From: an uncultured Acidimicrobiaceae bacterium
GTDB taxonomy: Bacteria > Actinomycetota > Acidimicrobiia > Acidimicrobiales > RAAP-2
Assembly (NCBI GenBank): GCA_937881055.1
Contig: CALGFJ010000311.1
Location: 1 to 47,237 of the forward strand
DNA length: 47,237 nt
Direction: 5' to 3'
Below the pieces are notes generated by a model, which was not told where the DNA came from, made no database searches, and was given only the letters and a program-made list of their open reading frames with translations. This document shows, in pieces, positions 35,249 through 43,959 of the stretch (position 1 is the stretch's first letter; every line of letters begins with the position of its first letter). The position numbers were made by a program, and so were the translations under genes.

Positions 35249-36127
35249 CTATTCCTTCGTGGCACCGGCGAGCATTCCCTTCACAAGTGTGCGCTGCGCG
35301 AACATGAACACAATCGCCACCGGCGCAATCGCAACAAGGATTGCCAATGCGAGCTCGGGTCGCTGGACGAGCTGGGCCCCCGTCCCCGGGTTCCCTGGAT
35401 TGAAGGCCTCAGTCGAGGAGATCAGATACTCCAGTCCGACTTGCACTGGCAACTTGCTATTGCTGGCAATCATTACGAAGGGTAAGTAGTAGTTGTTCCA
35501 GTCCGCGACGAAAGCGAAGAACGCGACGAGCGCTACGACGGGGCGAGCGAGAGGCAGCGCTACGTAACGAAAGACTCCCCACTCATTGCAGCCATCGACT
35601 CTGGCCGCTGACAGTAGGTCTTTGGGAATCGTTGAAGAGAAAAAGATATAGCAGAGGTAGACACCGAAAGGGAAGAACGAGAATGGAAGGATCACCGCCC
35701 ACGGAGTGTCGGTAAGGTTCACCGAGTTCATTTCAAGAAACAGCGGTAGCACGAGCGCGGTCGCGGGCATGATCATTGTCACCAAGGTGATCGCCAGTAG
35801 CGTTCGACGACCGATGAACTGGGTAAGCGCCAGTCCGTAGCCGGCCGGAATCGCAGCAATTATTGCTATAGCCACGCCGCCAAAAGAGTAAATCGCGGAG
35901 TTCTCCAACCAACCGACCATGGCGTCGCTTTGGAATCCGAACAATGCCTTCCAGGCATGGACGAAGTGACTGAGTGTTCCGAGGGAAAAGGGTCCCGATG
36001 ACGTGAGCTGGACGTCGGTCTTGGTCGTCGCAAGTAGAACCCAAATGACAGGTACAAAGAAGAACGCCGTAAAGCCCAAGAGCACAATCAGGCCAACGAT
36101 TCGCCAAGTGAAGTGGGAGAGTTTCAT
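35249..36127 (-). CDS. Sugar ABC transporter permease (MalG type)
   Basis: A 292-residue permease with six membrane helices. The first is GLIVLLGFTAFFFVPVIWVLL, and the EAA loop that docks on the ATPase reads STIPKDLLSAARVDGCNEWGV. It is the second of the pair; its ATG shares one base with the MalF-type stop (TGATG). It belongs to the CUT1 carbohydrate-uptake class. Imported sugar is inferred from the catabolic genes only. Confidence 0.93.
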   Translation of the reverse strand: MKLSHFTWRIVGLIVLLGFTAFFFVPVIWVLLATTKTDVQLTSSGPFSLGTLSHFVHAWKALFGFQSDAMVGWLENSAIYSFGGVAIAIIAAIPAGYGLALTQFIGRRTLLAITLVTMIMPATALVLPLFLEMNSVNLTDTPWAVILPFSFFPFGVYLCYIFFSSTIPKDLLSAARVDGCNEWGVFRYVALPLARPVVALVAFFAFVADWNNYYLPFVMIASNSKLPVQVGLEYLISSTEAFNPGNPGTGAQLVQRPELALAILVAIAPVAIVFMFAQRTLVKGMLAGATKE

Positions 36128-37068
36128 CAGTTGATCTCAAACAACTTGGTGCGCCACACGAGCAACGTGGCACCGACCAGTCCAAGGACGAGGAGCGTGA
36201 CCGAGATCGCTGCAGCCTCGTTGAAATTGTCATTAATGAACGCGATGTAGTACGCGAGCTGATTCGGTGACCACGTATTACTGACTAAGCCCGCCGTTGC
36301 CTGACCGACGAGTTGCGGCTCTACAAATAGCTGCGTGCCACCAGCAAAGGACAGTATGAGCATGTAGACAACCCACTTCTTGATCAGCGGCAATTTGATC
36401 CTCAATGCGGATTGGAAGGCATTCGCTCCGTCAAGTTTGGCCGCCTCGAGAAGTTCGTCCGGAATGTTGTTCAACGCGCCATACATCACGACGATCCAAC
36501 CGCCAGCGCCGGTCCAAAAAGCCATAATCGCAAAGATCAACGGCAGGTGAGATGGCTGGAGAACCAGGTCAATTTGGGCGTACCCAAGAATTGAGAGCAG
36601 AAAGTGCCACGGACTGAGAGTGGGGTCCAACATGAAGAGCCACACGAGCACGCTCGCGGCGCCAGCCAACGCCCCAGGCATATAGAACAAAAAGCGGAAC
36701 GCGGCGCTGGTTCGCCGGGCCAGCGAATGAAGCATCAGCGCCAGCACCAGGATGAGCGTCGCTTCCGCGATCAACCAAATCGCGAGATATTCAGCGACAT
36801 GTTCAAAAGCGGGAAGGAAGCGGAAGTCTTGAAATGCGCGCGTGAAGTTCGATCCCCACGCGATTCCGCCTCCCACCTTTGTCAATGACAAGTAGATCGC
36901 GTACGCAGTTGGGGCGATTCCAAACAATGCAAGGAGCACCACGTACAGACTGACGAAGACGTAGCCAGATAACCGCGAACTACCTATTGGTGCCCCATCC
37001 TCGGAGCGACCACCCCGGCGAGCGCGTGAACGCTCGCCGGGGATAGCCGCAACAGGGGGAACGGTCAT
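36127..37068 (-). CDS. Sugar ABC transporter permease (MalF type)
   Basis: A 313-residue permease. A basic cytoplasmic N-terminus of about 35 residues precedes six membrane helices (YVVLLALFGIAPTAYAIYL is the first). The EAA loop reads NNIPDELLEAAKLDGANAF. It abuts the solute-binding protein stop with no gap and overlaps the MalG-type gene by one base. CUT1 class. Confidence 0.93.
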   Translation of the reverse strand: MTVPPVAAIPGERSRARRGGRSEDGAPIGSSRLSGYVFVSLYVVLLALFGIAPTAYAIYLSLTKVGGGIAWGSNFTRAFQDFRFLPAFEHVAEYLAIWLIAEATLILVLALMLHSLARRTSAAFRFLFYMPGALAGAASVLVWLFMLDPTLSPWHFLLSILGYAQIDLVLQPSHLPLIFAIMAFWTGAGGWIVVMYGALNNIPDELLEAAKLDGANAFQSALRIKLPLIKKWVVYMLILSFAGGTQLFVEPQLVGQATAGLVSNTWSPNQLAYYIAFINDNFNEAAAISVTLLVLGLVGATLLVWRTKLFEIN

Positions 37069-38436
37069 CTATGAATGGACTTGGAAGCCATCAGAGCGTG
37101 CGAGATTCGCAGCATCGGAGGCGAAAATACCAAGCCCAGCTGCCTGCGTTCCTCCAGTTGCAAGCGAGGGAACGACATCCGACGCCCAAATCTGGTCGTT
37201 GGCGTATGGCACCGCCGACCAGCCGGACCAGATCTCGTTCGCCGCCTTGTTAAATGCTTGCGAGAGTGTCGGCTGACCACTAAGCGGAGTCGCGTAGCTT
37301 CCGGAAGCGTCCTGCGTGGCAACCCACGGCGCGTCATCTGGACCGTACGCCGGGAATCCCGGTGAGAGATTCTGGCTGGTGAGACTTGTGTCAAGCCAAA
37401 CGACCGCTGACGCCGCGAGCTTCAGGTTCTTGCTGTGCGACGAAACGAACCAGAGACCGCCGCCAATCGCGCCCGTTACAGCCGGACCGCTAGAACTAAA
37501 CGTCAACGGATAGCCCGCCGCCATTTTGCAGTCGGGGTTCGCGGACGTGCACGAGCCGAGGCCGGGGAAGACTCCCCCCATCCAAGAAGCACCTGGATAG
37601 AACACGATTTTCCCACCGTACTGCTGGCCAAAAGTCGAACTGAACATGTAGGCCACTGGAAGCGCAGTACGTGAGACCCCGTCGAGGAGCGAGGCCATTG
37701 CCGTGCAGTTCGTTGAGGCCGGGTTGATCAGTAACGTTCCCGGACTGGTCTCTTGGCTCAAGGGACATTCGTTGCCCCAGTAGTAGGTGTCAGCGTCCCA
37801 CGAGTCGCCCTGGGTGCCGATGATGTCACCCTTTGCTGCGGCCAGAGCACCATCCGTCGCCCATTGCTGCCACGTAGTCGGAACCGAGGTAATGCCGTCC
37901 TGTGCCATGAGTGTCGGGTTGTACCACAGTACGTTCATGGCGAGGTCATTGCGTAGGCAATAAACCTTGCCGCCGATTGTGCACAGAGCTGCTGATCCGT
38001 GTGCGAACTTGGCGAGCGTACTCTTTGAAATGAGCCCCTTGTTCAATACGGCCGCATCGTTAAACGGCGCTTGAGCGAGCGAAGCCGCGTCGTTGTTCTG
38101 TTCGCTGAAGTAGATGTCTGGCCAACCGTGACCGACTCGGTTGTCGAGTGCGAAGGCCGATTGGTACGTGCCGTCTCCGTTGGAGTCACCATCCTTCAAC
38201 ACCGCGACGACATGGACCTTTGGGTGAGCCTTGATGTAGGCCTGAACCATCGACTTACGCGCCGTGTCGTACCAGATAGTTATCGTTGGCTTTTTGGCGG
38301 CACTGGCCCCTGTAGCACCGATACCAGCGCTGACTATCGACAGGCTGACCAGGCTGGCGCACGCTGCTACCGCCAACGTTCGGCGGTGCCAGCGTGTCCG
38401 CCGGTTGCCCCCGCCGGATGATCTATAAATATTCAT
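37069..38436 (-). CDS. Extracellular sugar-binding protein (CUT1)
   Basis: A 455-residue secreted binding protein. A basic n-region (RRTRWHRR) and a hydrophobic core end near ATGASA-AKK, a probable signal peptidase I site. A VAAC sequence (Cys26) matches a lipobox but lies too early in the hydrophobic core, so lipoprotein anchoring is doubtful. The mature part begins ITIWYDT, as in bacterial sugar-binding proteins. Six Cys fall in three close pairs (CTIGGKVYC; CPLS to STNC; CTSANPDC), suggesting disulfides. AGGAGAAGGAA-type ribosome site precedes ATG 38436. It is first of the importer genes. Confidence 0.92.
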   Translation of the reverse strand: MNIYRSSGGGNRRTRWHRRTLAVAACASLVSLSIVSAGIGATGASAAKKPTITIWYDTARKSMVQAYIKAHPKVHVVAVLKDGDSNGDGTYQSAFALDNRVGHGWPDIYFSEQNNDAASLAQAPFNDAAVLNKGLISKSTLAKFAHGSAALCTIGGKVYCLRNDLAMNVLWYNPTLMAQDGITSVPTTWQQWATDGALAAAKGDIIGTQGDSWDADTYYWGNECPLSQETSPGTLLINPASTNCTAMASLLDGVSRTALPVAYMFSSTFGQQYGGKIVFYPGASWMGGVFPGLGSCTSANPDCKMAAGYPLTFSSSGPAVTGAIGGGLWFVSSHSKNLKLAASAVVWLDTSLTSQNLSPGFPAYGPDDAPWVATQDASGSYATPLSGQPTLSQAFNKAANEIWSGWSAVPYANDQIWASDVVPSLATGGTQAAGLGIFASDAANLARSDGFQVHS

Positions 38437-38499
38437 TTCCTTCTCCCCCTGATTAAGGTACTTATTTTCGCTGTTTGCGATCTCATTTCGATTGACTCA

Positions 38500-39642
38500 T
38501 CATGACGGTGATTTCCCGTTCGTCGAACTCTGAGCCGCCACGGCTCCATCCGTCATGTCGAACACATAAGGCATCAACTCATCCGGATAGTGCGGCCCGG
38601 GCTCCAGACCGACCCCTGGCCCTTTCGGCGCCATGACCATTCCTGCAGCACTCACCCCTACCTCACGCTTCGCCGGATTCGATGTCACGAGAGATTCGTA
38701 ATATGTGCAATTTGGAATCGCCATACAGAGATGTCGGGCGTACATCGTGGGACCGTGAGGCTCTGCGCGCAAGCGATATGAATCGGCGAGGTGAGCTATT
38801 CGCATTGCGCCGGTGAAGCCACCGCGCAGCTCCGTGCTCGTTCGCACATAACTGGCACAGCCGCTCGCTATGAAGTCCGCGGTGTTCATGTGAGCGCCGT
38901 CCGAGGTCTCGGCGACGTTAAGGGGAACGCGGACCCTTTGGGCGAGCCACTGATAGGAGGTGATACTGAATTCGCGAATCGGCTCTTCGTACCAGAGGTA
39001 CCCGGCCGCAGCGAGAGCATCGCCAACGTAGACGGCGTCAGGAAGATCGAATCCAGCCGAACCGTCATACATGAGCGGGAAGGCATCGCCCACATGTTCG
39101 CGAACCGCAGTACACAACTCGGCGTCTCGTCGCGGATCTCCCCAGGCGTGCAACTTGAGTGCCGGGTAGCCCAGTTCGATGCATTGCGTGGTCACATCAA
39201 GGTACTCAGCGACGCTCGAGAATGTGGTTGTCGACGCATACGCAGGAATCTCGCGTCGAAAGCCTCCAATGACTTCCCACGTCGGTGCGTCGTAATAACG
39301 ACCCGCAAGATCCCACAATGCAGTGTCGACGAGCCCTAAGAGCCAGAGAGGAAACTCCTCGGTCCGGTCGAGCTCCCACATACGGTGCCAGAGCCACTCG
39401 CGTTGCAAGGGATCCGCGCCAATTAACTCGTTGCGTAGCACGTGTTCGACGACGTCGGCGACGACCGGCCCGCTGCCTCGACGAGGCGCTATGGCAACCC
39501 CGTCGACGCCCTCGTCGGTCCTCAAACGAATCACGCCGACCTCGCGATCGGGAGGGCTACCACGCAGTCCGTCACGCCAAATGAATGAGGGATTGGCGCC
39601 GGGGGCGAAGACGTTGAACGTTTCAACCTGCGTTATACGCAC
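38500..39642 (-). CDS. Enolase-superfamily sugar-acid dehydratase or cycloisomerase (MR/MLE family)
   Basis: A 380-residue enzyme of the mandelate racemase group. The catalytic base motif is K163-L-H165 (KLHAWGD). Metal ligands are D193 (MYDGSAG), E219/E220 (WYEEP) and E245 (VAETSDG). The catalytic His is H296 (EPHGP). The Asp that usually pairs with this His, five residues before GG, is Ser269. Relatives dehydrate L-fuconate, galactonate or gluconate, or open anhydro- or lactone sugars. Being first in the catabolic run, with a lactonase downstream, it most likely makes the 2-keto-3-deoxy acid. The exact substrate is inferred. Confidence 0.84.
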   Translation of the reverse strand: MRITQVETFNVFAPGANPSFIWRDGLRGSPPDREVGVIRLRTDEGVDGVAIAPRRGSGPVVADVVEHVLRNELIGADPLQREWLWHRMWELDRTEEFPLWLLGLVDTALWDLAGRYYDAPTWEVIGGFRREIPAYASTTTFSSVAEYLDVTTQCIELGYPALKLHAWGDPRRDAELCTAVREHVGDAFPLMYDGSAGFDLPDAVYVGDALAAAGYLWYEEPIREFSITSYQWLAQRVRVPLNVAETSDGAHMNTADFIASGCASYVRTSTELRGGFTGAMRIAHLADSYRLRAEPHGPTMYARHLCMAIPNCTYYESLVTSNPAKREVGVSAAGMVMAPKGPGVGLEPGPHYPDELMPYVFDMTDGAVAAQSSTNGKSPS

Positions 39643-39807
39643 GTCTTCACTCCCGCAAGAATCGCTCGATTCAACAGAATTGGTCTATTTTGCCCACCAA
39701 ACACTCGAACAAACTCCGAGAGGCGGCCGTGAAATTCCTTAAGCCGGAGGTAAGTCCGTGGATATATGGCCAACGCGATCATCAGGATGTTTCCCCCTAA
39801 ACATAAG

Positions 39808-39825
39808 ACGACTGTCGTATGATAA
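39808..39825. promoter_or_regulatory. Candidate FadR/GntR-type operator
   Basis: Overlapping dyads ACGAC-T-GTCGT and TCGTATGATAA lie in the divergent region between the dehydratase and regulator genes. GntR/FCD regulators commonly bind such short palindromes beside their own gene. No footprint evidence. Confidence 0.35.
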
Positions 39826-39993
39826 CATCGAGATTGTGGAGGCGCAAGAGCGGGTCGCCTTAATGCAATTTCGGGGAGGTCAAGGTGAATGGCATTGAGT
39901 CAAGTGCAGATTCCTCGTCGATAAGAACGTTGAGTCCCGCGTGACACCATCGCCAGCCCTGTCCCACCTTGTCATTGGTGACGTTGACCGAAT

Positions 39994-40010
39994 TGTTCTC
40001 GGTTCGAACA
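39994..40010. promoter_or_regulatory. Candidate autoregulatory dyad before the FadR-type gene
   Basis: TGTTC-TCGGTTC-GAACA, a 17-base dyad ending 13 bases before the regulator start. TTGACC at 39984-39989 could be a -35 whose spacer the dyad overlaps. Confidence 0.35.
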
Positions 40011-40023
40011 CAACGAGCGAATT

Positions 40024-40827
40024 ATGCTGAAAACTGTTGATACACCTGCTTCGGATGAAGGGCGTCAAGAAGTGAGTACTCCGCTCTCCCTTCCAGCGCG
40101 CCCAGCTCGCCTCAATCACATCGTCGTCTCATCATTGATAGACGAAGTTGTGTCCGGAAACCTGTCGGTGGGATCATCTCTCCCTCCAGAACAGATACTG
40201 TGCGAGGACTTCAAGGTCAGCCGTTCGGTCGTCCGAGAATCGGTGAAAATACTCGAAGAGAAAGGTCTGGTTGTGGCTCGCCAGGGTCAGGGGACAACGG
40301 TCCAGCCGGTTGACCTTTGGAATCTACTTGACCCGCTCGTACTCGACGCCTATATCCGCAATGACCGAAGTCTTTCCATTTTCGACGATCTTATGGAGGT
40401 TCGTGCGGCCCTAGAAAGTCAGATGGCTAGCCGAGCGGCGACGAGTTTGAGCCCAGATCAGTTGGAAGAATTACACGTGCGCTTGATGGAACTCGAGTCA
40501 CTTCTCGAAGACCCGCCTGGTTATACCGCAGCTGATATTGCCTACCACGACTTGATCGCTGGATTCTCGGGCCACTTACTGGCTCGCTCGATCTTAAGGA
40601 CAGTGCAACCTGTCGCCCTCGCGAACGCCTACTACGGTCGTACCCATAGATCGCGTGAGGACAATCTGCGCTCTCATGACGGTCACGCGACGATCTACGA
40701 AGCGTTGGCGAAGCGCGATCCAGTCGCGGCCGCCAGTGCCGTAGAGGATCACATACTTGGCTCATGGGAGACCTACAAGAGGTCGCTCTATGAGTCAAAG
40801 TCGAGTACTGGTCAAAATGAGAGTTAG
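40024..40827 (+). CDS. FadR/GntR-family transcriptional regulator with FCD domain
   Basis: A 267-residue regulator. The winged helix-turn-helix at about residues 30-100 contains SLPPEQILCEDFKVSRSVVRESVKILEEKGLV. The C-terminal all-helical FCD domain has the metal-type residues in MEVRAALE, IAYHDLIAG and SHDGHATIYEAL. FCD regulators usually bind small carboxylates or sugar acids, which suits control of the adjacent sugar-acid pathway. It is divergent from the dehydratase and upstream of the mutarotase and aldose dehydrogenase genes. The ribosome site is weak. Confidence 0.9.
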   Translation: MLKTVDTPASDEGRQEVSTPLSLPARPARLNHIVVSSLIDEVVSGNLSVGSSLPPEQILCEDFKVSRSVVRESVKILEEKGLVVARQGQGTTVQPVDLWNLLDPLVLDAYIRNDRSLSIFDDLMEVRAALESQMASRAATSLSPDQLEELHVRLMELESLLEDPPGYTAADIAYHDLIAGFSGHLLARSILRTVQPVALANAYYGRTHRSREDNLRSHDGHATIYEALAKRDPVAAASAVEDHILGSWETYKRSLYESKSSTGQNES

Positions 40828-40866
40828 GAACTTAAATCGTTAGGAGACGAACATCGTCGCTCGAGG

Positions 40867-40888
40867 CTCTGTCTCCTCTCAGGCAGAG
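40867..40888 (+). repeat. Small hairpin after the FadR-type gene
   Basis: CTCTGTCT, six-base loop, AGGCAGAG; eight pairs including one G-T. It lies 40 bases after the regulator stop and 11 bases before the long inverted repeat. Confidence 0.5.
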
Positions 40889-40899
40889 TTGGCGACCAA

Positions 40900-40984
40900 C
40901 CAAGACCGCTTAAACCGATACGTGAGTTGGACAGTGGTTCCCAACCCCCTCGTCCAACTCACGTGTCGGTTTAAGCGGTCTTGG
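40900..40984. repeat. Long near-perfect inverted repeat (33-base arms)
   Basis: The arms are 40900-40932 and 40952-40984, with a 19-base loop. Only one pair of 33 mismatches (T opposite the position that would need C, tolerated as G-T in RNA). No T-run follows on either strand, so it is not a classical intrinsic terminator. It may be a bidirectional terminator, a structured leader or RNA, or the relic of a small palindromic mobile unit. Confidence 0.85.
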
Positions 40985-41180
40985 CGGCGAAATAACCATC
41001 GGCAATCGACTCCTGAGATAGTCCTGGTGACAGGACGATCTCACTGACACTCGAGTCAACGCCCGACAATCATATGCTCCCGGAGGCCGCCGCGCCGATT
41101 GATCAACTCGAATTCGCGCCAGCGGTTTCGGTTTCGTGGAGCATGCGGAAAAGGTTGGATCAACAAGAGGAGGCGGACTT

Positions 41181-41495
41181 ATGGGGAAATCTATCGCGTT
41201 GCGAACCTGGCTCAGACCAGGAATGGAAATGGCGTACGAGAAGGCCCACGCGGAGGTGTGGCCTGAACTCGTGGCCGTGCAACGAGACCTAGGCATTGAG
41301 CACTGGCTCATATTTCGCCACGGTGTCGAGCTCTTCCACGTCGTCGAATGCGACGACTTCGATCGAGCCATCGCCGCCCTAACAGAGCACTCGATCGATC
41401 AACGATGGCAGGCCGAGATGGCGCGCTACGTCGTGGTGGCTGACGATGGCAAGGGTGCGGCGGTCGACCGACTGCGTCTTGTCTACGGCCGATGA
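41181..41495 (+). CDS. RhaM-like L-sugar mutarotase
   Basis: A 104-residue dimeric alpha/beta-barrel family protein that interconverts anomers of L-rhamnose, L-fucose or related sugars. MGKSIALRTWLRPGM opens the fold, YEKAHAEVWPEL carries the catalytic Tyr and His, and HWLIFRHGVELFHVVEC and RWQAEMARYV follow. ATG 41181 has GAGGAG eight bases upstream; an upstream in-frame ATG at 41136 is rejected. It overlaps the aldose dehydrogenase start by four bases (ATGA). The pairing implies that the next enzyme uses one anomer of an L-sugar. Confidence 0.88.
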   Translation: MGKSIALRTWLRPGMEMAYEKAHAEVWPELVAVQRDLGIEHWLIFRHGVELFHVVECDDFDRAIAALTEHSIDQRWQAEMARYVVVADDGKGAAVDRLRLVYGR

Positions 41496-42535
41496 ACTGT
41501 GACTCCGCGAGACCTTCGCCGGTCTCCGCCGACAATATGAATACCCTCGCAACGCGGCCCTTCTTGAAGCGCCCCATTCGACTGACTGAAATATCGCTGG
41601 GCTGCGCACAACTCGGGAACCTCTATCGAGCTATCACCGATGATCAGGCCCGCGCCACAGTCGATGCCGCTTGGGAGCAGGGTGTGCGCTACTTCGACAC
41701 TGCGCCCCATTACGGACTCGGGCTCTCCGAGCGTCGCCTTGGCGCTGCGCTTGCGGGTCGGCCTCGCGACGAGTACGTCCTTTCAACGAAAGTTGGTCGA
41801 CTCCTTGAGCCCACGAGCCACCGAGGGGAACGCGACGATGAGGGCTTCGACGTTCCAGCAACCCATCGACGCGTTTGGGATTTCAGTCGTGACGGCGTCA
41901 TCCGGTCCCTCGAAGCAAGCCTCGAGCGACTCGGTGTGGACGCCGTTGACATCGTGTTTCTCCACGACCCCGACGAGCATCGACGCGAAGCCCTTGACAC
42001 CGCCTACCCCGCACTTGAGGAACTGCGCGCGCAGGGCATCATCTCGGCGATCGGCGCGGGAATGAACCAAACAGGGATGCTGGCCGACTTCGCTCGCCAA
42101 ACCGACATGGACATCTTGATGCTCGCCGGACGCTACACCCTCCTCGAGCAATCAGCCCTCGACGAACTATTGCCAAGCTGCGAAGCGCGTCGAATCGGGA
42201 TCGTCGCCGCGGGCGTATTCAACAGCGGTCTGCTCTCGCGCTCCACACCAGGAGATGGAGCGAAGTACAACTACGGCGACGCCCCCGTGAAGCTCATTGA
42301 GCGCGCGCGACGCATCGCGAAAATCTGCGCACTGCACAACACATCGCTCCCGGCGGTCGCTCTGGCATTTCCATTGACACACCCCAGCGTCGTTAGCGTC
42401 TGTGTTGGCTCGCGCTCGCCAGAACAAATCAAGGCCAACGTTGATTTATTCCGTTCGGGTGTGCCTGACTCCGTGTGGGTTCAGCTGAAGGAGGAGGGAT
42501 TTTTGCGACGGGACGCTCCGGTACCCACTAACTAA
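41492..42535 (+). CDS. Aldo/keto reductase, aldose 1-dehydrogenase (D-threo-aldose/L-fucose type)
   Basis: A 347-residue (alpha/beta)8 oxidoreductase. The catalytic tetrad is D69 and Y74 (YFDTAPHYG), K100 (LSTKVG) and H158 (FLHDPDEH). The C-terminal NADP-type region has VALAFPLTHPSVVSVCVGSRSPEQ. The family includes D-threo-aldose 1-dehydrogenases, which oxidise L-fucose, L-galactose and D-arabinose at C1 to lactones. With the mutarotase before it and a lactonase in the opposite cluster, this would be the entry step. It is convergent with xylB and overlaps its end by four bases. Confidence 0.87.
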   Translation: MNCDSARPSPVSADNMNTLATRPFLKRPIRLTEISLGCAQLGNLYRAITDDQARATVDAAWEQGVRYFDTAPHYGLGLSERRLGAALAGRPRDEYVLSTKVGRLLEPTSHRGERDDEGFDVPATHRRVWDFSRDGVIRSLEASLERLGVDAVDIVFLHDPDEHRREALDTAYPALEELRAQGIISAIGAGMNQTGMLADFARQTDMDILMLAGRYTLLEQSALDELLPSCEARRIGIVAAGVFNSGLLSRSTPGDGAKYNYGDAPVKLIERARRIAKICALHNTSLPAVALAFPLTHPSVVSVCVGSRSPEQIKANVDLFRSGVPDSVWVQLKEEGFLRRDAPVPTN

Positions 42536-43956
42536 ACAATTCGGTGACGGCCGTACTGCTGGCGAATTAGTGGTTGGAAACCACTGTCGACACTCGCGAA
42601 AACGTCAAGCGACCATTCCACCGGACGTCCACGGTAAGCCCAAGCCGCTTGGTTCGCCACCCCCCTGGCTACGTACTCGTCTCGCTTTGGCACCGTAATG
42701 GGAACTCCGAAAACCTGCGATGCGATCTCAACGACGGCGGCGTTCGACGAGGCTCCGCCGATAAGGATGATCCGTTGTGGCTCGACTCCCACGGCGCAGA
42801 GGGCGTCCAGCCCATCAGCGAGTCCACAAAGCAGTCCTTCGATTGCGGCGCGCGCGAGGTTGGCTCTCGTAGTTGAGGCGAGCGTCAGTCCGAACAGCGT
42901 CGCTGTAGCATTTGGAAGATTCGGGGTTCGCTCGCCCTCAAAATATGGTTGGAGGACGAGGCCACCGGACCCAGTATTCGCGGCTTGTGCGAGTCGACCA
43001 AGTTCAACATGATTGGCCCCCATGAGCTGGGCGACGACGTCCAGGATTCTCGCGGCGTTCAGTGTTGCCACGAGTGGTAGATAGTGGCCGGTAGCATCGG
43101 CAAAACCACAAACCGTCCCCGTTTTATCGGCGACCGCTTTGTCACTCGGGGCGAAAACGGTGCCACTCGTACCGATGGAGACGACGACGTCACCGAGAGA
43201 CGCGCTCAACCCTAAAGCAGCAGCTGCGTTATCTCCGGCGCCTGCACCGATGACGATGCCTGCGGGGACGACGGGAGCGACACCGCCGACGGTAGTGCCC
43301 GCGGACTCACCTGGTCCGAGGACACGCGGGAGCGTAGGAACATGCCCCAGCGCCCAGCGGACGATTTCCATATCGTAGGTGCCCTTTTCGGGGCTCCAAT
43401 AAAGGGTGCCACTTGCGTCCGAGCGATCTGTAGTGAGGGCTGACAGATCGGGACCGAGTGGAGTCGTCCCTCGAGGTCCGTAACCTAGCAATCGCCATGT
43501 CAGCCAGTCGTGTGGAAGTGCAACAGCAGCCACTTGCGCCGCATTCTCCGGTTCTTCTTCCAACAGCCAACGTAACTTTGTCGCGGTGAAGGAAGCCACT
43601 GGCACCGATCCAGTGCGTTCGATGAGGGCGGTTCGGCCGAAATACTTGATCAACTCATCGCTGGCCCCCGCAGAACGCACGTCGTTCCACAACAGCGCGG
43701 GTCGAATGACCTTTCCATCGGGATCGAGTACGACCATGCCGTGTTGTTGCGCGGCAATGGAAAGAGCACATACGTCGTCAATCCCTCCAGCGTCTTCCAA
43801 GGCTGCTAGCAGAGCGCGCCACCACGATTCCGGATCAACCTCGGTCCCTCCGGGATGCGGTGCGCGCCCTTCGCGGACGGCGACTCCAGAAACCAGGTCT
43901 CGCACGACGACCTTGCAACTCTGAGTTGATGAGTCGATCCCCGCGACGAGCGCCAC
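42532..43956 (-). CDS. xylB: Xylulokinase
   Basis: Phosphorylates D-xylulose to xylulose 5-phosphate. The 474-residue FGGY-family kinase has the N-terminal phosphate loop LVAGIDSSTQSCKVVV, the substrate segment AAQQHGMVVLD and LLWNDVRS, and C-terminal ILIGGASSNAAVVEIASQVFG. It starts three bases after xylA, so the two form an operon. The assignment to xylulose rests on xylA adjacency and the QQHGMV signature. Confidence 0.93.
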   Translation of the reverse strand: MALVAGIDSSTQSCKVVVRDLVSGVAVREGRAPHPGGTEVDPESWWRALLAALEDAGGIDDVCALSIAAQQHGMVVLDPDGKVIRPALLWNDVRSAGASDELIKYFGRTALIERTGSVPVASFTATKLRWLLEEEPENAAQVAAVALPHDWLTWRLLGYGPRGTTPLGPDLSALTTDRSDASGTLYWSPEKGTYDMEIVRWALGHVPTLPRVLGPGESAGTTVGGVAPVVPAGIVIGAGAGDNAAAALGLSASLGDVVVSIGTSGTVFAPSDKAVADKTGTVCGFADATGHYLPLVATLNAARILDVVAQLMGANHVELGRLAQAANTGSGGLVLQPYFEGERTPNLPNATATLFGLTLASTTRANLARAAIEGLLCGLADGLDALCAVGVEPQRIILIGGASSNAAVVEIASQVFGVPITVPKRDEYVARGVANQAAWAYRGRPVEWSLDVFASVDSGFQPLIRQQYGRHRIV

Positions 43957-43959
43957 GAA

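Larger units (their letters stand above)
39643..40023. other. Regulatory region between the catabolic run and its FadR-type regulator
   Basis: 381 bases with no gene. It is AT-richer than its surroundings. It carries ACGACTGTCGT (39808-39818), TCGTATGATAA (39815-39825), which agrees with FadR-type T-x-GT-n3-AC-x-A sites except one base, and a dyad TGTTC-N7-GAACA (39994-40010) just before the regulator gene. Divergent promoters are expected here. Confidence 0.55.
40828..41180. other. Intergenic stretch with two hairpins
   Basis: 353 bases between the FadR-type gene and the mutarotase gene. The first half holds a small hairpin (40867-40888) and a very long one (40900-40984). The second half has no recognised element except the ribosome site GAGGAG before the mutarotase. 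No gene on either strand is convincing. Confidence 0.6.

Noticed and set aside
39690-39720. TTGGT-N11-ACCAA dyad as an LldR-type operator
   Set aside because: The spacer is much longer than in known FadR-subfamily sites; probably chance.
40900-40984. Ordinary Rho-independent terminator
   Set aside because: The stem is far longer than usual and neither side is followed by a T-run.
40910-41371. 153-codon minus-strand open frame opposite the mutarotase
   Set aside because: Ser/Pro/Arg-rich shadow translation with no ribosome site; the opposite strand encodes a clear RhaM-like protein.
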